Positions 10,146-18,348 of a stretch of DNA of 64,000 nucleotides are shown here, piece by piece (position 1 is the stretch's first letter; each line of letters starts with the position of its first letter). The position numbers and the translations under genes are program-made. The notes under the pieces were generated by a model. The model saw only the letters and a list, made by a program, of their open reading frames with translations, was not told where the DNA came from and did not search any database. The stretch spans positions 930,001 through 994,000 of the forward strand of contig NZ_BFCB01000003.1 in the NCBI RefSeq assembly GCF_003569045.1, written 5' to 3'. The stretch is from Aggregatilinea lenta (GTDB lineage: Bacteria > Chloroflexota > Anaerolineae > Aggregatilineales > Aggregatilineaceae).

Positions 10146-11228
10146 ATGGACAAAGTACGTTTGGGCATCATCGGGAGCGGCTTTATTTCCAACCTGCACG
10201 TCAACAGCTTGCAGCGCCTGCCGGAAGCGGAGGTCGTCGCCGTCGCCAGCCCGACGCCGGGTAAGGCGCGTGCGTTCGCGGATGAGCACGGCATCCCCGA
10301 CGCCTATGAGAGCTACGAAGCGATTTTGAAGCGCGACGACATCGACGCGATCACGGTCGGCGTCCCCAACGATCTGCACGAGGAAGTCGTCGTCGCGGCG
10401 GCTCAGGCGGGCAAGCACGTTCTGTGCGACAAACCCCTGGCGCGCAGCCTGCCCGAAGGCGAGCGCATGATGGCGGCGGTCCATGCGGCGGGCGTGAAGC
10501 TGGTGTATGGCGAGATGCTGTGCTTCGCGCCGAAGTACGTGCGGGCCAAGAAGCTGATCCAGGAGGGCGCGCTGGGCAAGGTGTTCCTGGTCAAGCAGAA
10601 CGAGGAGCATGATGGGCCGCATTCGCCCTGGTTTTGGGACGTGAACCGCTCCGGCGGCGGAGCGCTGCTCGACATGGGCTGCCATAGCATTGAGTTCGCG
10701 CGCTGGATTCTCGATCGCCCGCAGGTGCGCAGCGTGCAGGCCACGATGGGGCGCTTCATGCACCCCGAAAAGACGCGTGCCGAAGACCACAGTATCGTCG
10801 TGATCGAGTTCGAGAACGACGTGATTGCCATCGCCGAAAACAGTTGGGCCAAGACCGGCGGCCTCGACGATCGCTGCGAGATTTACGGCACGCTGGGCAA
10901 TACGCGCGCGGATCTGGTGCAGGGCGTGGGCCTGAGAACGCACAGCAAAGTCGGGTATGGTTACGCGGTCGAAAAGGCCGGCAGCACCGTGGGTTGGTCC
11001 TTCACCGGCTTCGAAGAAGAATGGACGCACGGCTTCCCGCAGGAGATGCAGCACTTCGTGAACGTGGTGCTGGGCCGGGAAGAACCGATGGAAACCGGCG
11101 AGGACGGCCTGGAAGTGCTGCGCATCATCTACGCGGCGTACCAGTCGGCGGGCGAGGGGCGGCGTATCGAGTGGCCGTACACGCCGCCGGACGTCGAGAA
11201 GCCGGTCGATTTGTGGCTGAATGCATAG
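10146..11228 (+). CDS. Gfo/Idh/MocA-family NAD(P)-dependent oxidoreductase
   Basis: 360 residues, usual length for the family. The N-terminal Rossmann fold has the dinucleotide motif GIIGSGFI at residues 6-13, followed by CDKPLARS, the position of the family's E/D-K-P catalytic lysine. The C-terminal half has GGGALLDMGCHSIEFARW, which matches the substrate-domain helix with the conserved D-x-x-x-H. These enzymes oxidise or reduce sugars, inositols and sugar-like alcohols using NAD(P). The start at ATG 10146 is chosen because AAGGAG lies 8 bases upstream; a TTG in the same frame at 10125 has no ribosome site. The gene stands alone, so its substrate cannot be deduced from neighbours. A palindromic repeat block follows the stop. 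Confidence 0.9.
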   Translation: MDKVRLGIIGSGFISNLHVNSLQRLPEAEVVAVASPTPGKARAFADEHGIPDAYESYEAILKRDDIDAITVGVPNDLHEEVVVAAAQAGKHVLCDKPLARSLPEGERMMAAVHAAGVKLVYGEMLCFAPKYVRAKKLIQEGALGKVFLVKQNEEHDGPHSPWFWDVNRSGGGALLDMGCHSIEFARWILDRPQVRSVQATMGRFMHPEKTRAEDHSIVVIEFENDVIAIAENSWAKTGGLDDRCEIYGTLGNTRADLVQGVGLRTHSKVGYGYAVEKAGSTVGWSFTGFEEEWTHGFPQEMQHFVNVVLGREEPMETGEDGLEVLRIIYAAYQSAGEGRRIEWPYTPPDVEKPVDLWLNA

Positions 11229-11452
11229 AGGCTGTTATGCGCGTTTTGAGCGAACCCGCGTGCAGAAAGAGCAACCTCACCCCGACTCGCTGACGCTCGT
11301 TTCCGGGGTCCCCGCGCAACAGGGTTGCGTGGGGCGAATTTCCCCCTCTCCAATCGGATTGGAGAGGGGTCAGGGGGCGAGGTGCTTTTGACACGGCGCT
11401 GTGTTGGCTGGTAAAGGCTGGCTCGTCTGCTCGGGCGATTGGCGCTGTGAGG
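11229..11452. repeat. Dispersed palindromic repeat block between convergent genes
   Basis: Two palindromes lie between the dehydrogenase and the oppositely oriented citryl-CoA-lyase-like gene. The first has arms CCCCGCGCAAC 11310-11320 and GTTGCGTGGGG 11324-11334 with one mismatch. The second has perfect 13-base arms at 11343-11355 and 11357-11369 (CCCCTCTCCAATC and its complement), followed by TCAGGGGGCGAGG. The second matches units at 22455, 29014 and 35986. Located between gene ends, they could also act as a bidirectional terminator. Confidence 0.7.
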
Positions 11453-12241
11453 CTATTCCAGGTCGCGCGGGGGCGGGCCGTCGTAGCCGTGATCGGTGGG
11501 ATGGATGGCACGCATGGGACGCTCGCGCGTTTGCTCCTCGTGGATCTGCGCGATCAGACCCGGCACGCGCGCCATGATGAAAAAGGCGTTGGCGAGCGCG
11601 GGCGGCAGGTCAAGGTCGATCAGCAGCGCGGCAATCGCCCCGTCTACGTTGATCGGCAGCGCCCGCCCGGTCTGGCGTTCGAGCGCCGCCGCCAGCGCGC
11701 GGACCGCCGCAACGCCCTGCCCGGCGATCCCCGTTTCTTCCGCCAGCGCGAACAGGCGCGCCGTGCGCGGATCGGCGGTGTGGATGCGGTGGCCCAGGCC
11801 CGCGATGCGCTCGCGGGCGGCGCGGCGGTTAGCGACCACCTCGTCGGCGGCAGCGCCGAGCCGGTCCGCGTCTCCGGCGGCGAGATGGAGCACCTGGAGC
11901 AGGGTGTTCATGCTGTTTTCGATGGCCGCGCCGTGATACTGGTTGATGCTGAGGATGCCCGCCGCAATCGCCGCATTGAGCGGCGCGCCCGTGCTGGCGG
12001 AGGTGCGCGCAGCCAGGGCGGAGGGCGGCGTCGCGCCGTGGTCGATGGAAGCGACCAGGATCGCGTCGAGCAGGCGGCCCGTTTCGGGCGTGGGCAGCGT
12101 ACCGGTCAGCGCGAGGTAGATCGCCTGCGCGAAAGTGACGCGGCCCATCAGCTCGTCGATGCGGTAGCCGCGCAGCCGCACTTCGTTGGGCTGCACCTGC
12201 GTGATGGCCGAATTCCAGTGCAAATCGTCATGCTCGCTCAC
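11453..12241 (-). CDS. Citryl-CoA lyase-like (citrate synthase superfamily) protein
   Basis: 262 residues from GTG 12241, which overlaps the end of the SucD-like gene by 14 bases and has AAAGGGG upstream; an earlier in-frame ATG at 12319 would add an unconserved N-terminus. The chain is short for citrate synthase (about 380-430) and fits citryl-CoA lyase. Superfamily active-site landmarks are present: NQYHGAAIEN, GLGHRIHTADPR, and the aspartate in NVDGAIAALLID. Known members cleave citryl-CoA to acetyl-CoA and oxaloacetate, or related acyl-CoAs. With the two upstream genes it forms the split counterpart of ATP-citrate lyase (SucC-like, SucD-like, CS-like). It is last in the LacI-led operon. 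The exact substrate is inferred and could be another 3-hydroxyacyl-CoA such as malyl- or citramalyl-CoA. Confidence 0.8.
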   Translation of the reverse strand: MSEHDDLHWNSAITQVQPNEVRLRGYRIDELMGRVTFAQAIYLALTGTLPTPETGRLLDAILVASIDHGATPPSALAARTSASTGAPLNAAIAAGILSINQYHGAAIENSMNTLLQVLHLAAGDADRLGAAADEVVANRRAARERIAGLGHRIHTADPRTARLFALAEETGIAGQGVAAVRALAAALERQTGRALPINVDGAIAALLIDLDLPPALANAFFIMARVPGLIAQIHEEQTRERPMRAIHPTDHGYDGPPPRDLE

Positions 12242-13166
12242 GAAAAGCCCCTTTCGTGTCCAGTGCGCCGATGCGTTCCAGCACGTCGCGCGCGGCGGCG
12301 GGGATGTCGTTGAAGGCATCCACGACCGTCGCGCCCGCGTCGCGCAGCCGGGCGACTTTGCCCTCGTGCGTGCCGCGCCCGCCCTCGATGATCGCGCCCG
12401 CGTGGCTGAAGCGCGTCCCGCTGCGCGCGCTCTTGCCTCCGATGTAGGCGATCACCGGCTTGGTCAGTTCGCCCGCTTCGATCAAATCCGCGACCTGTTC
12501 TTCCTGCGACGTGCCGATTTCCCCGAACAACACAATCGCTTTCGTGGCCGGGTCCTGCTCGAAGAGGCGCATCACGGCGGGATGGGGCAGGCCGACGATC
12601 GGATCGCCGCCGACGTGCACCAGCGTCGAGGCGCCGATGCCCGCCTGGGCGAGATAGTACGCCATGCTGGTGGTGATGCCCCCGCTGCGGCTGGAGATGC
12701 CGACCGGGCCGGGGAAAAACCATTCGCGGGCGCTGGCGGCGCGCCCGCCCATCATGCCGAGAACGCCCTGGCCGGGGCTGAGCACGCCGAGTGTGTTCGG
12801 GCCGACGAACTGCGCTCCGGCGCGCTGCGCGGCATCCGCGATTTCGAGTACGTCGTAGATCGGTACGCGGTCGGGCACGATGACCAGCAGCTTCACCCCG
12901 GCGGCGATGGATTCCAGCGCGGCGCTTTTGACCAGCGGCGCGGGGATGAACAGCACGCTGATGTCGATCGGGCCGGACTGTTCCCAGGCTTCGCCCACGG
13001 TGTCGTAAACGGGGATGCTCTCGATCGTCTGGCCGCCCTTGCCCGGCGTGACGCCCGCCACGACCTGTGTGCCATAGGACGCCATCAGGCGCGTGCGCGC
13101 CAACCCTTCGCGCCCGGTGATGCCCTGCACCAGCACGCGTTTCGTCGCATCAATGAGGATCGCCAT
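12228..13166 (-). CDS. SucD-like acyl-CoA synthetase (ADP/GDP-forming) alpha subunit
   Basis: 312 residues, usual for the alpha subunit of succinyl-CoA-type ligases. The N-terminal CoA-binding fold has VQGITGREG and GKGGQTIESIPVYDTV. The ligase domain carries FSHAGAIIEGGRGTHEGK, in which the histidine of HAGAII corresponds to the phosphohistidine of SucD. The reaction type is ATP- or GTP-driven thioesterification of a carboxylic acid with CoA. It overlaps the SucC-like gene by 17 bases and the lyase by 14, so the three are almost certainly translationally coupled. The pairing with a citrate-synthase-like lyase argues for a citryl-CoA-synthetase-type enzyme rather than TCA-cycle SucD. Substrate is inferred. 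Confidence 0.85.
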   Translation of the reverse strand: MAILIDATKRVLVQGITGREGLARTRLMASYGTQVVAGVTPGKGGQTIESIPVYDTVGEAWEQSGPIDISVLFIPAPLVKSAALESIAAGVKLLVIVPDRVPIYDVLEIADAAQRAGAQFVGPNTLGVLSPGQGVLGMMGGRAASAREWFFPGPVGISSRSGGITTSMAYYLAQAGIGASTLVHVGGDPIVGLPHPAVMRLFEQDPATKAIVLFGEIGTSQEEQVADLIEAGELTKPVIAYIGGKSARSGTRFSHAGAIIEGGRGTHEGKVARLRDAGATVVDAFNDIPAAARDVLERIGALDTKGAFRERA

Positions 13167-14721
13167 GCGTCACCTTCCCCTGCTGCGCGCGGTACGCGTC
13201 CAATCCGGCGATGGGCAGATCGACATACCCGCCCTTGTTGCCCTCGAAATAGCACTCGACTTCGCAGGCCAGGCACTCGATGCAGCCGCCGCGTTTGGCT
13301 GCGTCGCGGGTGATGTTCAGCACCGGCACATCGCCGTCGAGCGATAGGATCTGCGGCACGCACGATGCGATGCATGCTTTGCTTTCGCAGTTGCGGCAGC
13401 GGGCGTGATCGAGCGTGACTGTGCCGCCCGTGATCGTCTCGAAGCTGTATGGCTCCTGCGGATCTCGCCGGGCGTAACCGGACGTCGCGCCGGGCGCGGC
13501 GCTGCCTTCCGGGATCAGGTCGCGCAGGCGGGCGGCGCAAAAATCGGGCGAGTCGTCTTTGCCGTAGGCTTCGACCGGCACGGGCAGTTCCGGCTGGGCG
13601 CGCTGCAAGATGGCGATGGCCTGTTCTTCCGCATTGCCGCCGAGCCGGATCACCGCCGGGACGGCCAGCGGTTCTTCCAGAAACGCCTTGACCAGCGCGC
13701 GGGCGGAATGGAACTGCTCCTGGCTGGCGACGCCGCTGCCGCTGGCGAAATAGCCGTCGATGCCGGGCTGGCTGAGGATGATGCGCGCCGCGCGGTAAAC
13801 CTTGCTGGCGGGCGGATTGCCGCTCGTGTCCACGAAGTTGGCGATGCGCAGGCCGTGCGCTTGCAGCGCGTCCATGCTCATCATGCTGCCGCCGCCGCCC
13901 GCCCCGTGGAAGCCGACTACGCCCTGACCGGAGGCGAACTCCTGCTCCATCTGGATGAAAAAGAACGTGCCGCGATAGTCGCCGCGCTCCACGTCCCAGG
14001 CGATTTTCTCCAGCGGCGTCGGCGGGCGATCCAGCTCGCGCGCGAAGCTGATCTCAAGCTCCGGGTGGCGGAACACGGCGTAGTCGTCGATGGTGAAGCG
14101 GCAGTCCGCCGCCACCAGACGGCCATCGGCGGTCAGCACCAACGGGTTGATCTCCGCCGCACGCGCGTCGTAGTGCCGGGCGGCGTCGTAGAGCTTCGGC
14201 AGGAAGCCGCCCAGCTTGAGCAGCAAATCGCCGTGCAGCTCGGTGCGCCGGACCAGCTCGCGTGCTTCGAAATCGCGCAGGCCGAGGCGGATGTCGATGG
14301 CCTGCCGCGCAACGCGGTCGGGATGCTCGCGCGCGATGACTTCCACGCCGGAGCCGCCCAGACTGCTGAAGATCATGACCGGAGCGCGGGACTGGTCGTC
14401 GATGATCACGCCCGCGTAAAATTCCTGGGCGATGTCCAGCCGCTCCTCGACCATCACCTGCTCGACGGGGAAGTGGCCGATGGTCATGCCGAGGATGGCC
14501 GCTGCCGCATCGCCCGCCGCCGCCGGATCGTCCGCGAAGCGGATCGCGCCCATCCCGGCGCGCCCGGTCACCCACGCCTGGGCCTTGATCACGACCGGTC
14601 CGCCGATCTCCGCCGCAAGCGTGCGCGCCTCACCGGCGCTGGCCGCGACCCCGCCGCGCGGGATCGGGATGCCAAACTGCGCCAGCAGCGCCTTGCCCTG
14701 ATATTCGTGCAGTTTTGCCAT
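13150..14721 (-). CDS. SucC-like acyl-CoA synthetase beta subunit fused to a C-terminal two-cluster ferredoxin domain
   Basis: 523 residues from ATG 14721; SucC is normally about 390. The first 400 residues match SucC: MAKLHEYQGKALLAQFGIP at the start, the ATP-grasp domain, ARAAEINPLVL, GAGGGGSMMSMD, and a CoA-ligase fold near 300-400. The extra C-terminus carries CRNCESKACIASC from residue 442 (CX2CX4CX3C) and CIECLACEVEC near 480 (CX2CX2CX3C), enough for two iron-sulfur clusters. It is transcribed between the second ADP-ribosylglycohydrolase and the SucD-like subunit, with 4 bases to the former and a 17-base overlap with the latter. I know of no standard SucC with such an extension. The domain could couple the ligase to a redox partner, or be structural. 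Alternative in-frame starts further upstream fall inside the preceding gene and are rejected. Confidence 0.85.
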   Translation of the reverse strand: MAKLHEYQGKALLAQFGIPIPRGGVAASAGEARTLAAEIGGPVVIKAQAWVTGRAGMGAIRFADDPAAAGDAAAAILGMTIGHFPVEQVMVEERLDIAQEFYAGVIIDDQSRAPVMIFSSLGGSGVEVIAREHPDRVARQAIDIRLGLRDFEARELVRRTELHGDLLLKLGGFLPKLYDAARHYDARAAEINPLVLTADGRLVAADCRFTIDDYAVFRHPELEISFARELDRPPTPLEKIAWDVERGDYRGTFFFIQMEQEFASGQGVVGFHGAGGGGSMMSMDALQAHGLRIANFVDTSGNPPASKVYRAARIILSQPGIDGYFASGSGVASQEQFHSARALVKAFLEEPLAVPAVIRLGGNAEEQAIAILQRAQPELPVPVEAYGKDDSPDFCAARLRDLIPEGSAAPGATSGYARRDPQEPYSFETITGGTVTLDHARCRNCESKACIASCVPQILSLDGDVPVLNITRDAAKRGGCIECLACEVECYFEGNKGGYVDLPIAGLDAYRAQQGKVTHGDPH

Positions 14722-14725
14722 GCGT

Positions 14726-16873
14726 TTACGCTTCCATTTCACCCACGGCGGGCGCAACGTTGAGCGCTTCGCAGCGGGTATGGCTGCCGTGCCACGTCGA
14801 AAGGCCGATTTGACCGCTGAGATAGGGTGCGGGATCGGTGAAGGCCAGCACGGTGCGGCCTTCGTCGCCGTGCGCCTCGACCGTAATGGTGTTTTGCTGC
14901 GCCGTGACGCGCAGCGTATAACGCGCGCCGTGCTGCCACGCGAACGCCGCCCAGGCGACGCGCTCGTAGTCCTGGCCCTGCTTGCGGTAAATCGCCAGGG
15001 TGCCGTCCGGCCCCAGGCCGCAGGCATAGGAGCGCTGCGCGCCCTGCATGCGCACATTGACGTAATGGTGATCGCCAATCAGCGGGACGAGGACCGCCGT
15101 CACCGTATAGTCGCGCCATGCGATGTCGCCCGTGTACGTCTCGCACAGGCCGATCCCGCTGCCGTGATACGCGCCGTCTTCGAGCCGCCAATAGCCGCGC
15201 AGCTTGGTCCACTGGCTGATGCAGCTGCCTTCGGCGCGCTCCCGCGCAAAATCGACGGCATAGGCCGGATCGCCGGACCAGTCCAGCGCGCGCAGGTGGA
15301 ACGCGCCCGTTTCCCAATTCTCGCCCAGGTTGCGCACCACGACGCCTACGCGTGAGAGGCACGCGCCCGCCAGCTCCGGCACGGTGTAACACAGGGTGTG
15401 CCATGCGCCAGGGGTGAGCAGCTCGCCGGGAGACTGGTGCGTCTCCTTATAATGATCGTCAGTGACGAACAGGCCCGCGTGCAGATTGTCCGGCGCGTCC
15501 GCAGGGACGAAAACCTCCGCCGTGACGGTCTGGCCGGGGTGGATCAGCGGCGTGAAGGTCGCGCCGTAGTAGTTGCCATTGAGCATGCCGGGGCGCAGGT
15601 AGGTGTCGGTGTAGATGCGCAGCTCGCCCTTTTTGTTGAGCTTACGCACGCTGGCTTGCAATGTCCCGTTCGGATCGGCCAGCATGGACTGTCGCAGATC
15701 GATCACGCGCCCGCGCTCGCCTTCCGCGTGGAAGTTCGAGGTCGAGCCGGGATAGTGGAAGTGGTAGCGGGGACGCGCCGGGGCTGCGGGTCCGCCCGCC
15801 AGCGCGCGACCCAGCGTGCAGAACAGGTCCGCGCATTGGGGAATAGTCAGCAGGTTGCGCGTGCCGATGATGCTGGCCGCGACCAGCAGATCGTTCATCG
15901 GTTCGCGCCAGCGCCATTCGATGCCGTCCAGGCCGACGACCACACCCATAATCGCGCCGACGTTGCCGACGTTGCAGTCGGTGTCCCACCCGGCCATGTT
16001 GGCGATCTGGATCGTGCGTGTGAAATCGCCTTCGCCGTACGCCAGGGCCATTGCCACCACGCCCGCGTTGGGGATGATGTGCACCTCGCCGGGATAGCGG
16101 TCGTAGCCGAAGTTGGCTTTCAAATAGGCGTAACAGGCGCGCCAGTCGCCGGGATGGGCGTGATAGAAATCGACCATCGCGCGCGTGACGCGGGCGAACT
16201 CGGACTCCGCCGGGACGAGCGACAGGCCGATCTCGATCAGGGTGAGCGGATCGCGCTCCGTGAATGCGGCGCTGACCAGCGCCGCGATGAAGCGCCCGCC
16301 GTAAATGCCGTTGCCATCGTGGGAGACGCTCGATGCGCGTGCGGCGAGGTCCGCCGCCAGCGCCGGATTGCCGGGCGCGACGAGGCCCCAGATATCGCTG
16401 AAGATCTGCCCGCCGATCTGCTCCGCGAGCGCCGCGCCGTTCTGCGCAATCGAGCCGCTGCGGGGCGCGGGGATGCCGCTGGTCAGGTTGAGGTAAGCGG
16501 TGTGCTCAGTCGAGACGCCGTAGCCGCCCCACCACAGCGTGCCGTGCTGGTCGCCCAGGTAGTTCAGCCACGTGTCCGCGATCTGCTGGGCGGTCAGGTC
16601 CGGCGACGCGCCGTAGTCTTGCAGCGCGCGGATCAGGATCATCGGCAGGGCCGTGTCGTCGTCGGGCTTGAACAGCTTGCCGGGCGCTTCGTTCAGGTAG
16701 GTGTCTACCGTGCCCAGGTTGCTGCGGATGTCGTCATAGGTCCAGCCTTCGAGCGGCGCGCCGAACCGCACGCCGACACACTTGCCGACCCAGCCTGCAT
16801 AAACCCGCTCGTCGTAGTCAGTAGGTATGCTAACCATCCCTCGCCTCGGTTTGTCATGCGTGCCATTTAACAT
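14726..16873 (-). CDS. ADP-ribosylglycohydrolase-family protein with C-terminal concanavalin-like domain
   Basis: 715 residues, about twice the usual family length. Residues 20-340 are the DraG/ARH fold: YAGWVGKCVGVRFG, then the metal motif DDDTALP near 70, and AGWDTDCNVGNVGAIMG near 290, which supplies the second set of magnesium ligands. After a linker, residues about 400-540 form a beta-rich segment and about 560-710 a LamG/DUF1080-like sandwich. Family members hydrolyse N- or O-ribosyl bonds on proteins or small molecules; beside a sugar importer a small N- or O-glycoside is more likely. No signal peptide is seen. ATG 16873 is taken, but its ribosome site lies within a hairpin (16874-16905); an in-frame ATG at 16837 (MVSIPTDYDERVYAGW) is a credible alternative. 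Confidence 0.8.
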   Translation of the reverse strand: MLNGTHDKPRRGMVSIPTDYDERVYAGWVGKCVGVRFGAPLEGWTYDDIRSNLGTVDTYLNEAPGKLFKPDDDTALPMILIRALQDYGASPDLTAQQIADTWLNYLGDQHGTLWWGGYGVSTEHTAYLNLTSGIPAPRSGSIAQNGAALAEQIGGQIFSDIWGLVAPGNPALAADLAARASSVSHDGNGIYGGRFIAALVSAAFTERDPLTLIEIGLSLVPAESEFARVTRAMVDFYHAHPGDWRACYAYLKANFGYDRYPGEVHIIPNAGVVAMALAYGEGDFTRTIQIANMAGWDTDCNVGNVGAIMGVVVGLDGIEWRWREPMNDLLVAASIIGTRNLLTIPQCADLFCTLGRALAGGPAAPARPRYHFHYPGSTSNFHAEGERGRVIDLRQSMLADPNGTLQASVRKLNKKGELRIYTDTYLRPGMLNGNYYGATFTPLIHPGQTVTAEVFVPADAPDNLHAGLFVTDDHYKETHQSPGELLTPGAWHTLCYTVPELAGACLSRVGVVVRNLGENWETGAFHLRALDWSGDPAYAVDFARERAEGSCISQWTKLRGYWRLEDGAYHGSGIGLCETYTGDIAWRDYTVTAVLVPLIGDHHYVNVRMQGAQRSYACGLGPDGTLAIYRKQGQDYERVAWAAFAWQHGARYTLRVTAQQNTITVEAHGDEGRTVLAFTDPAPYLSGQIGLSTWHGSHTRCEALNVAPAVGEMEA

Positions 16874-16905
16874 GCGGCCCCTTTCCAGGGACGAAAAGGG
16901 GCCGC
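16874..16905 (-). promoter_or_regulatory. Hairpin that masks the ribosome site of the 16873 start
   Basis: Arms GCGGCCCCTTT 16874-16884 and AAAGGGGCCGC 16895-16905 form an 11-bp perfect stem with a 10-base loop. On the transcribed strand the 3' arm contains GGAAAGGGG just before the start codon of the second hydrolase. It follows the binding-protein gene and so could lower readthrough or translation of the downstream enzymes, or stabilise the binding-protein message. Confidence 0.6.
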
Positions 16906-16929
16906 GTCGTGCCGGTTCAGTCGTCTCGC

Positions 16930-18228
16930 TTAGAAGTCGTAGTTGTCGTCCAGGCAGAACTGCGCCGTCTGCGCTTCTTCGCTCAACATCGATTCGAGAT
17001 CACGCTCGCCGTTCTGGACCCAGCGTACGCGCACGTTGTCGAACGCGGGATAGACGCAGTCCCAGAAGTACTGCGAGCGCAGGTAGTTGGCGACGCGTGT
17101 TTCCTTTTGCAGCTCGGCGTAGGGCACGCTGAGGATCGGGTCCGTGTCCCAACCGAGTTCCTGCCAGACGGCGGGGCTGTTCGACGGCCAGATGCCTGCT
17201 TCGGCGGCCATGAGCTGCGCGTCATGCGCGCCCAGCCACTCGATGAACTGCCACGCGGCGTCCTTGTGCTTGCTGTCCGACCACATATAGTGGGCGTAGG
17301 AGTCGGTCCAGGCGATGCCCGGCTCGTCGGCGCTGTAGCGCGGCGGTGCGACGACGCCCCAGTTGAAGGTAGCGTCTTCCATCAGCGCGGGCAGTTCCCA
17401 GTTGGACACCGACTGCATGGCGACGCTGCCGGACAGGAACACCAGCTCGCCGTACTGATCCTGCAGCTCCGCCGGGGCAGATACCTTGTCTTCGGTGATG
17501 AGGCTCAGGCAGTAGCTCCACGCCTCGACTGCTTCGGGCGTATCCATATAGCCCACGACATCCTTGCCATCGGGGCTGATCACGTCCGTCCCCAGGTTGA
17601 ACGACATGGGCGACCACATCATGCAGCCTTCGCCACCGTTGATCGCGCCGATGCCGTACTGGTCGTTCTCCGCGTCGGTGAGCTGCAGCGCGAGCTGGCG
17701 ATAGTCTTCGACCGTCCAGTCAGCTTCGGGATAGGCCACGCCCGCCGCGTCGAAGATGTCCTTATTGTAGGCGATAAACGCGGCCACAGCATCGCGCGGG
17801 ATGCCGTAGTAGTCGCCTTCGTAGACCGTGCGCTGCTGCGCGACGGGGAACCAGTCGTCTTCAGGATTGATCAACTCGGACGATTCGATGTAGGGCGTGA
17901 GGTCTTCCAGGAAACCCTGATTCGCCACGTCCGCCGCGTAGTAGGTGGTCCAGATATCGGGGCCTTCGCCCGCTGCAATCGCGGTGGCGACGCGGGTGTT
18001 AAAGGCACGGCTGGGGAACAGCGAGACGGCGACGCTGATGCCGGGATGCGATTCTTCGAAGGCGCGGGCCAGTTGGAAGTGCAGGTCGCGCGTGGCGGCG
18101 GTGTCGCGCCCGCGTTCGGTGCTCCACCACGTGATGGTGACGGGTTCGTCGTCCTGGGCCTGGATCGCTGCCGCCGGAACCAGCATGGCGACGATCACCA
18201 GCAGAATAATCCATGTGCGCTTGTTCAT
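16930..18228 (-). CDS. Sugar ABC transporter substrate-binding protein (family 1)
   Basis: 432 residues. An N-terminal signal peptide (NKRTWIILLVIVAMLVPAAA followed by IQAQ) precedes the mature start; there is no lipobox cysteine. VTITWWSTERGRDTA begins the first lobe, and AAGEGPDIWTTYYA is the usual region where a family 1 binding protein recognises its ligand. It captures a carbohydrate-like ligand outside the cell for the two permeases encoded upstream. TAGGAG precedes the ATG at good spacing. No ATP-binding subunit is encoded nearby, so a shared MsiK-like ATPase elsewhere is expected. The operon also encodes two ADP-ribosylglycohydrolase-family enzymes, which hints at a ribosyl- or glycosyl-linked ligand. 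Confidence 0.9.
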   Translation of the reverse strand: MNKRTWIILLVIVAMLVPAAAIQAQDDEPVTITWWSTERGRDTAATRDLHFQLARAFEESHPGISVAVSLFPSRAFNTRVATAIAAGEGPDIWTTYYAADVANQGFLEDLTPYIESSELINPEDDWFPVAQQRTVYEGDYYGIPRDAVAAFIAYNKDIFDAAGVAYPEADWTVEDYRQLALQLTDAENDQYGIGAINGGEGCMMWSPMSFNLGTDVISPDGKDVVGYMDTPEAVEAWSYCLSLITEDKVSAPAELQDQYGELVFLSGSVAMQSVSNWELPALMEDATFNWGVVAPPRYSADEPGIAWTDSYAHYMWSDSKHKDAAWQFIEWLGAHDAQLMAAEAGIWPSNSPAVWQELGWDTDPILSVPYAELQKETRVANYLRSQYFWDCVYPAFDNVRVRWVQNGERDLESMLSEEAQTAQFCLDDNYDF

Positions 18229-18348
18229 TGTGAGCAGTCTCCTAAAATGTCTCGAAAAAGAAGCTGAAAAACTTGCGAGCGTGTTTTCCTCCCGTGGCCT
18301 TCACCTCCTTCGGGCTGTCGCCACGATGTATGTACGGAAACCCGTGAA

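Noticed and set aside
11310-11369. CRISPR array suggested by repeated palindromes
   Set aside because: Units are unequal, not regularly spaced, and lie in several separate intergenic gaps without cas genes.
14726-15078. Extension of the SucC-like frame upstream to 15078
   Set aside because: The extra N-terminus lies entirely within the coding frame of the second hydrolase and lacks SucC similarity; ATG 14721 begins the conserved MAKLHEYQGK.
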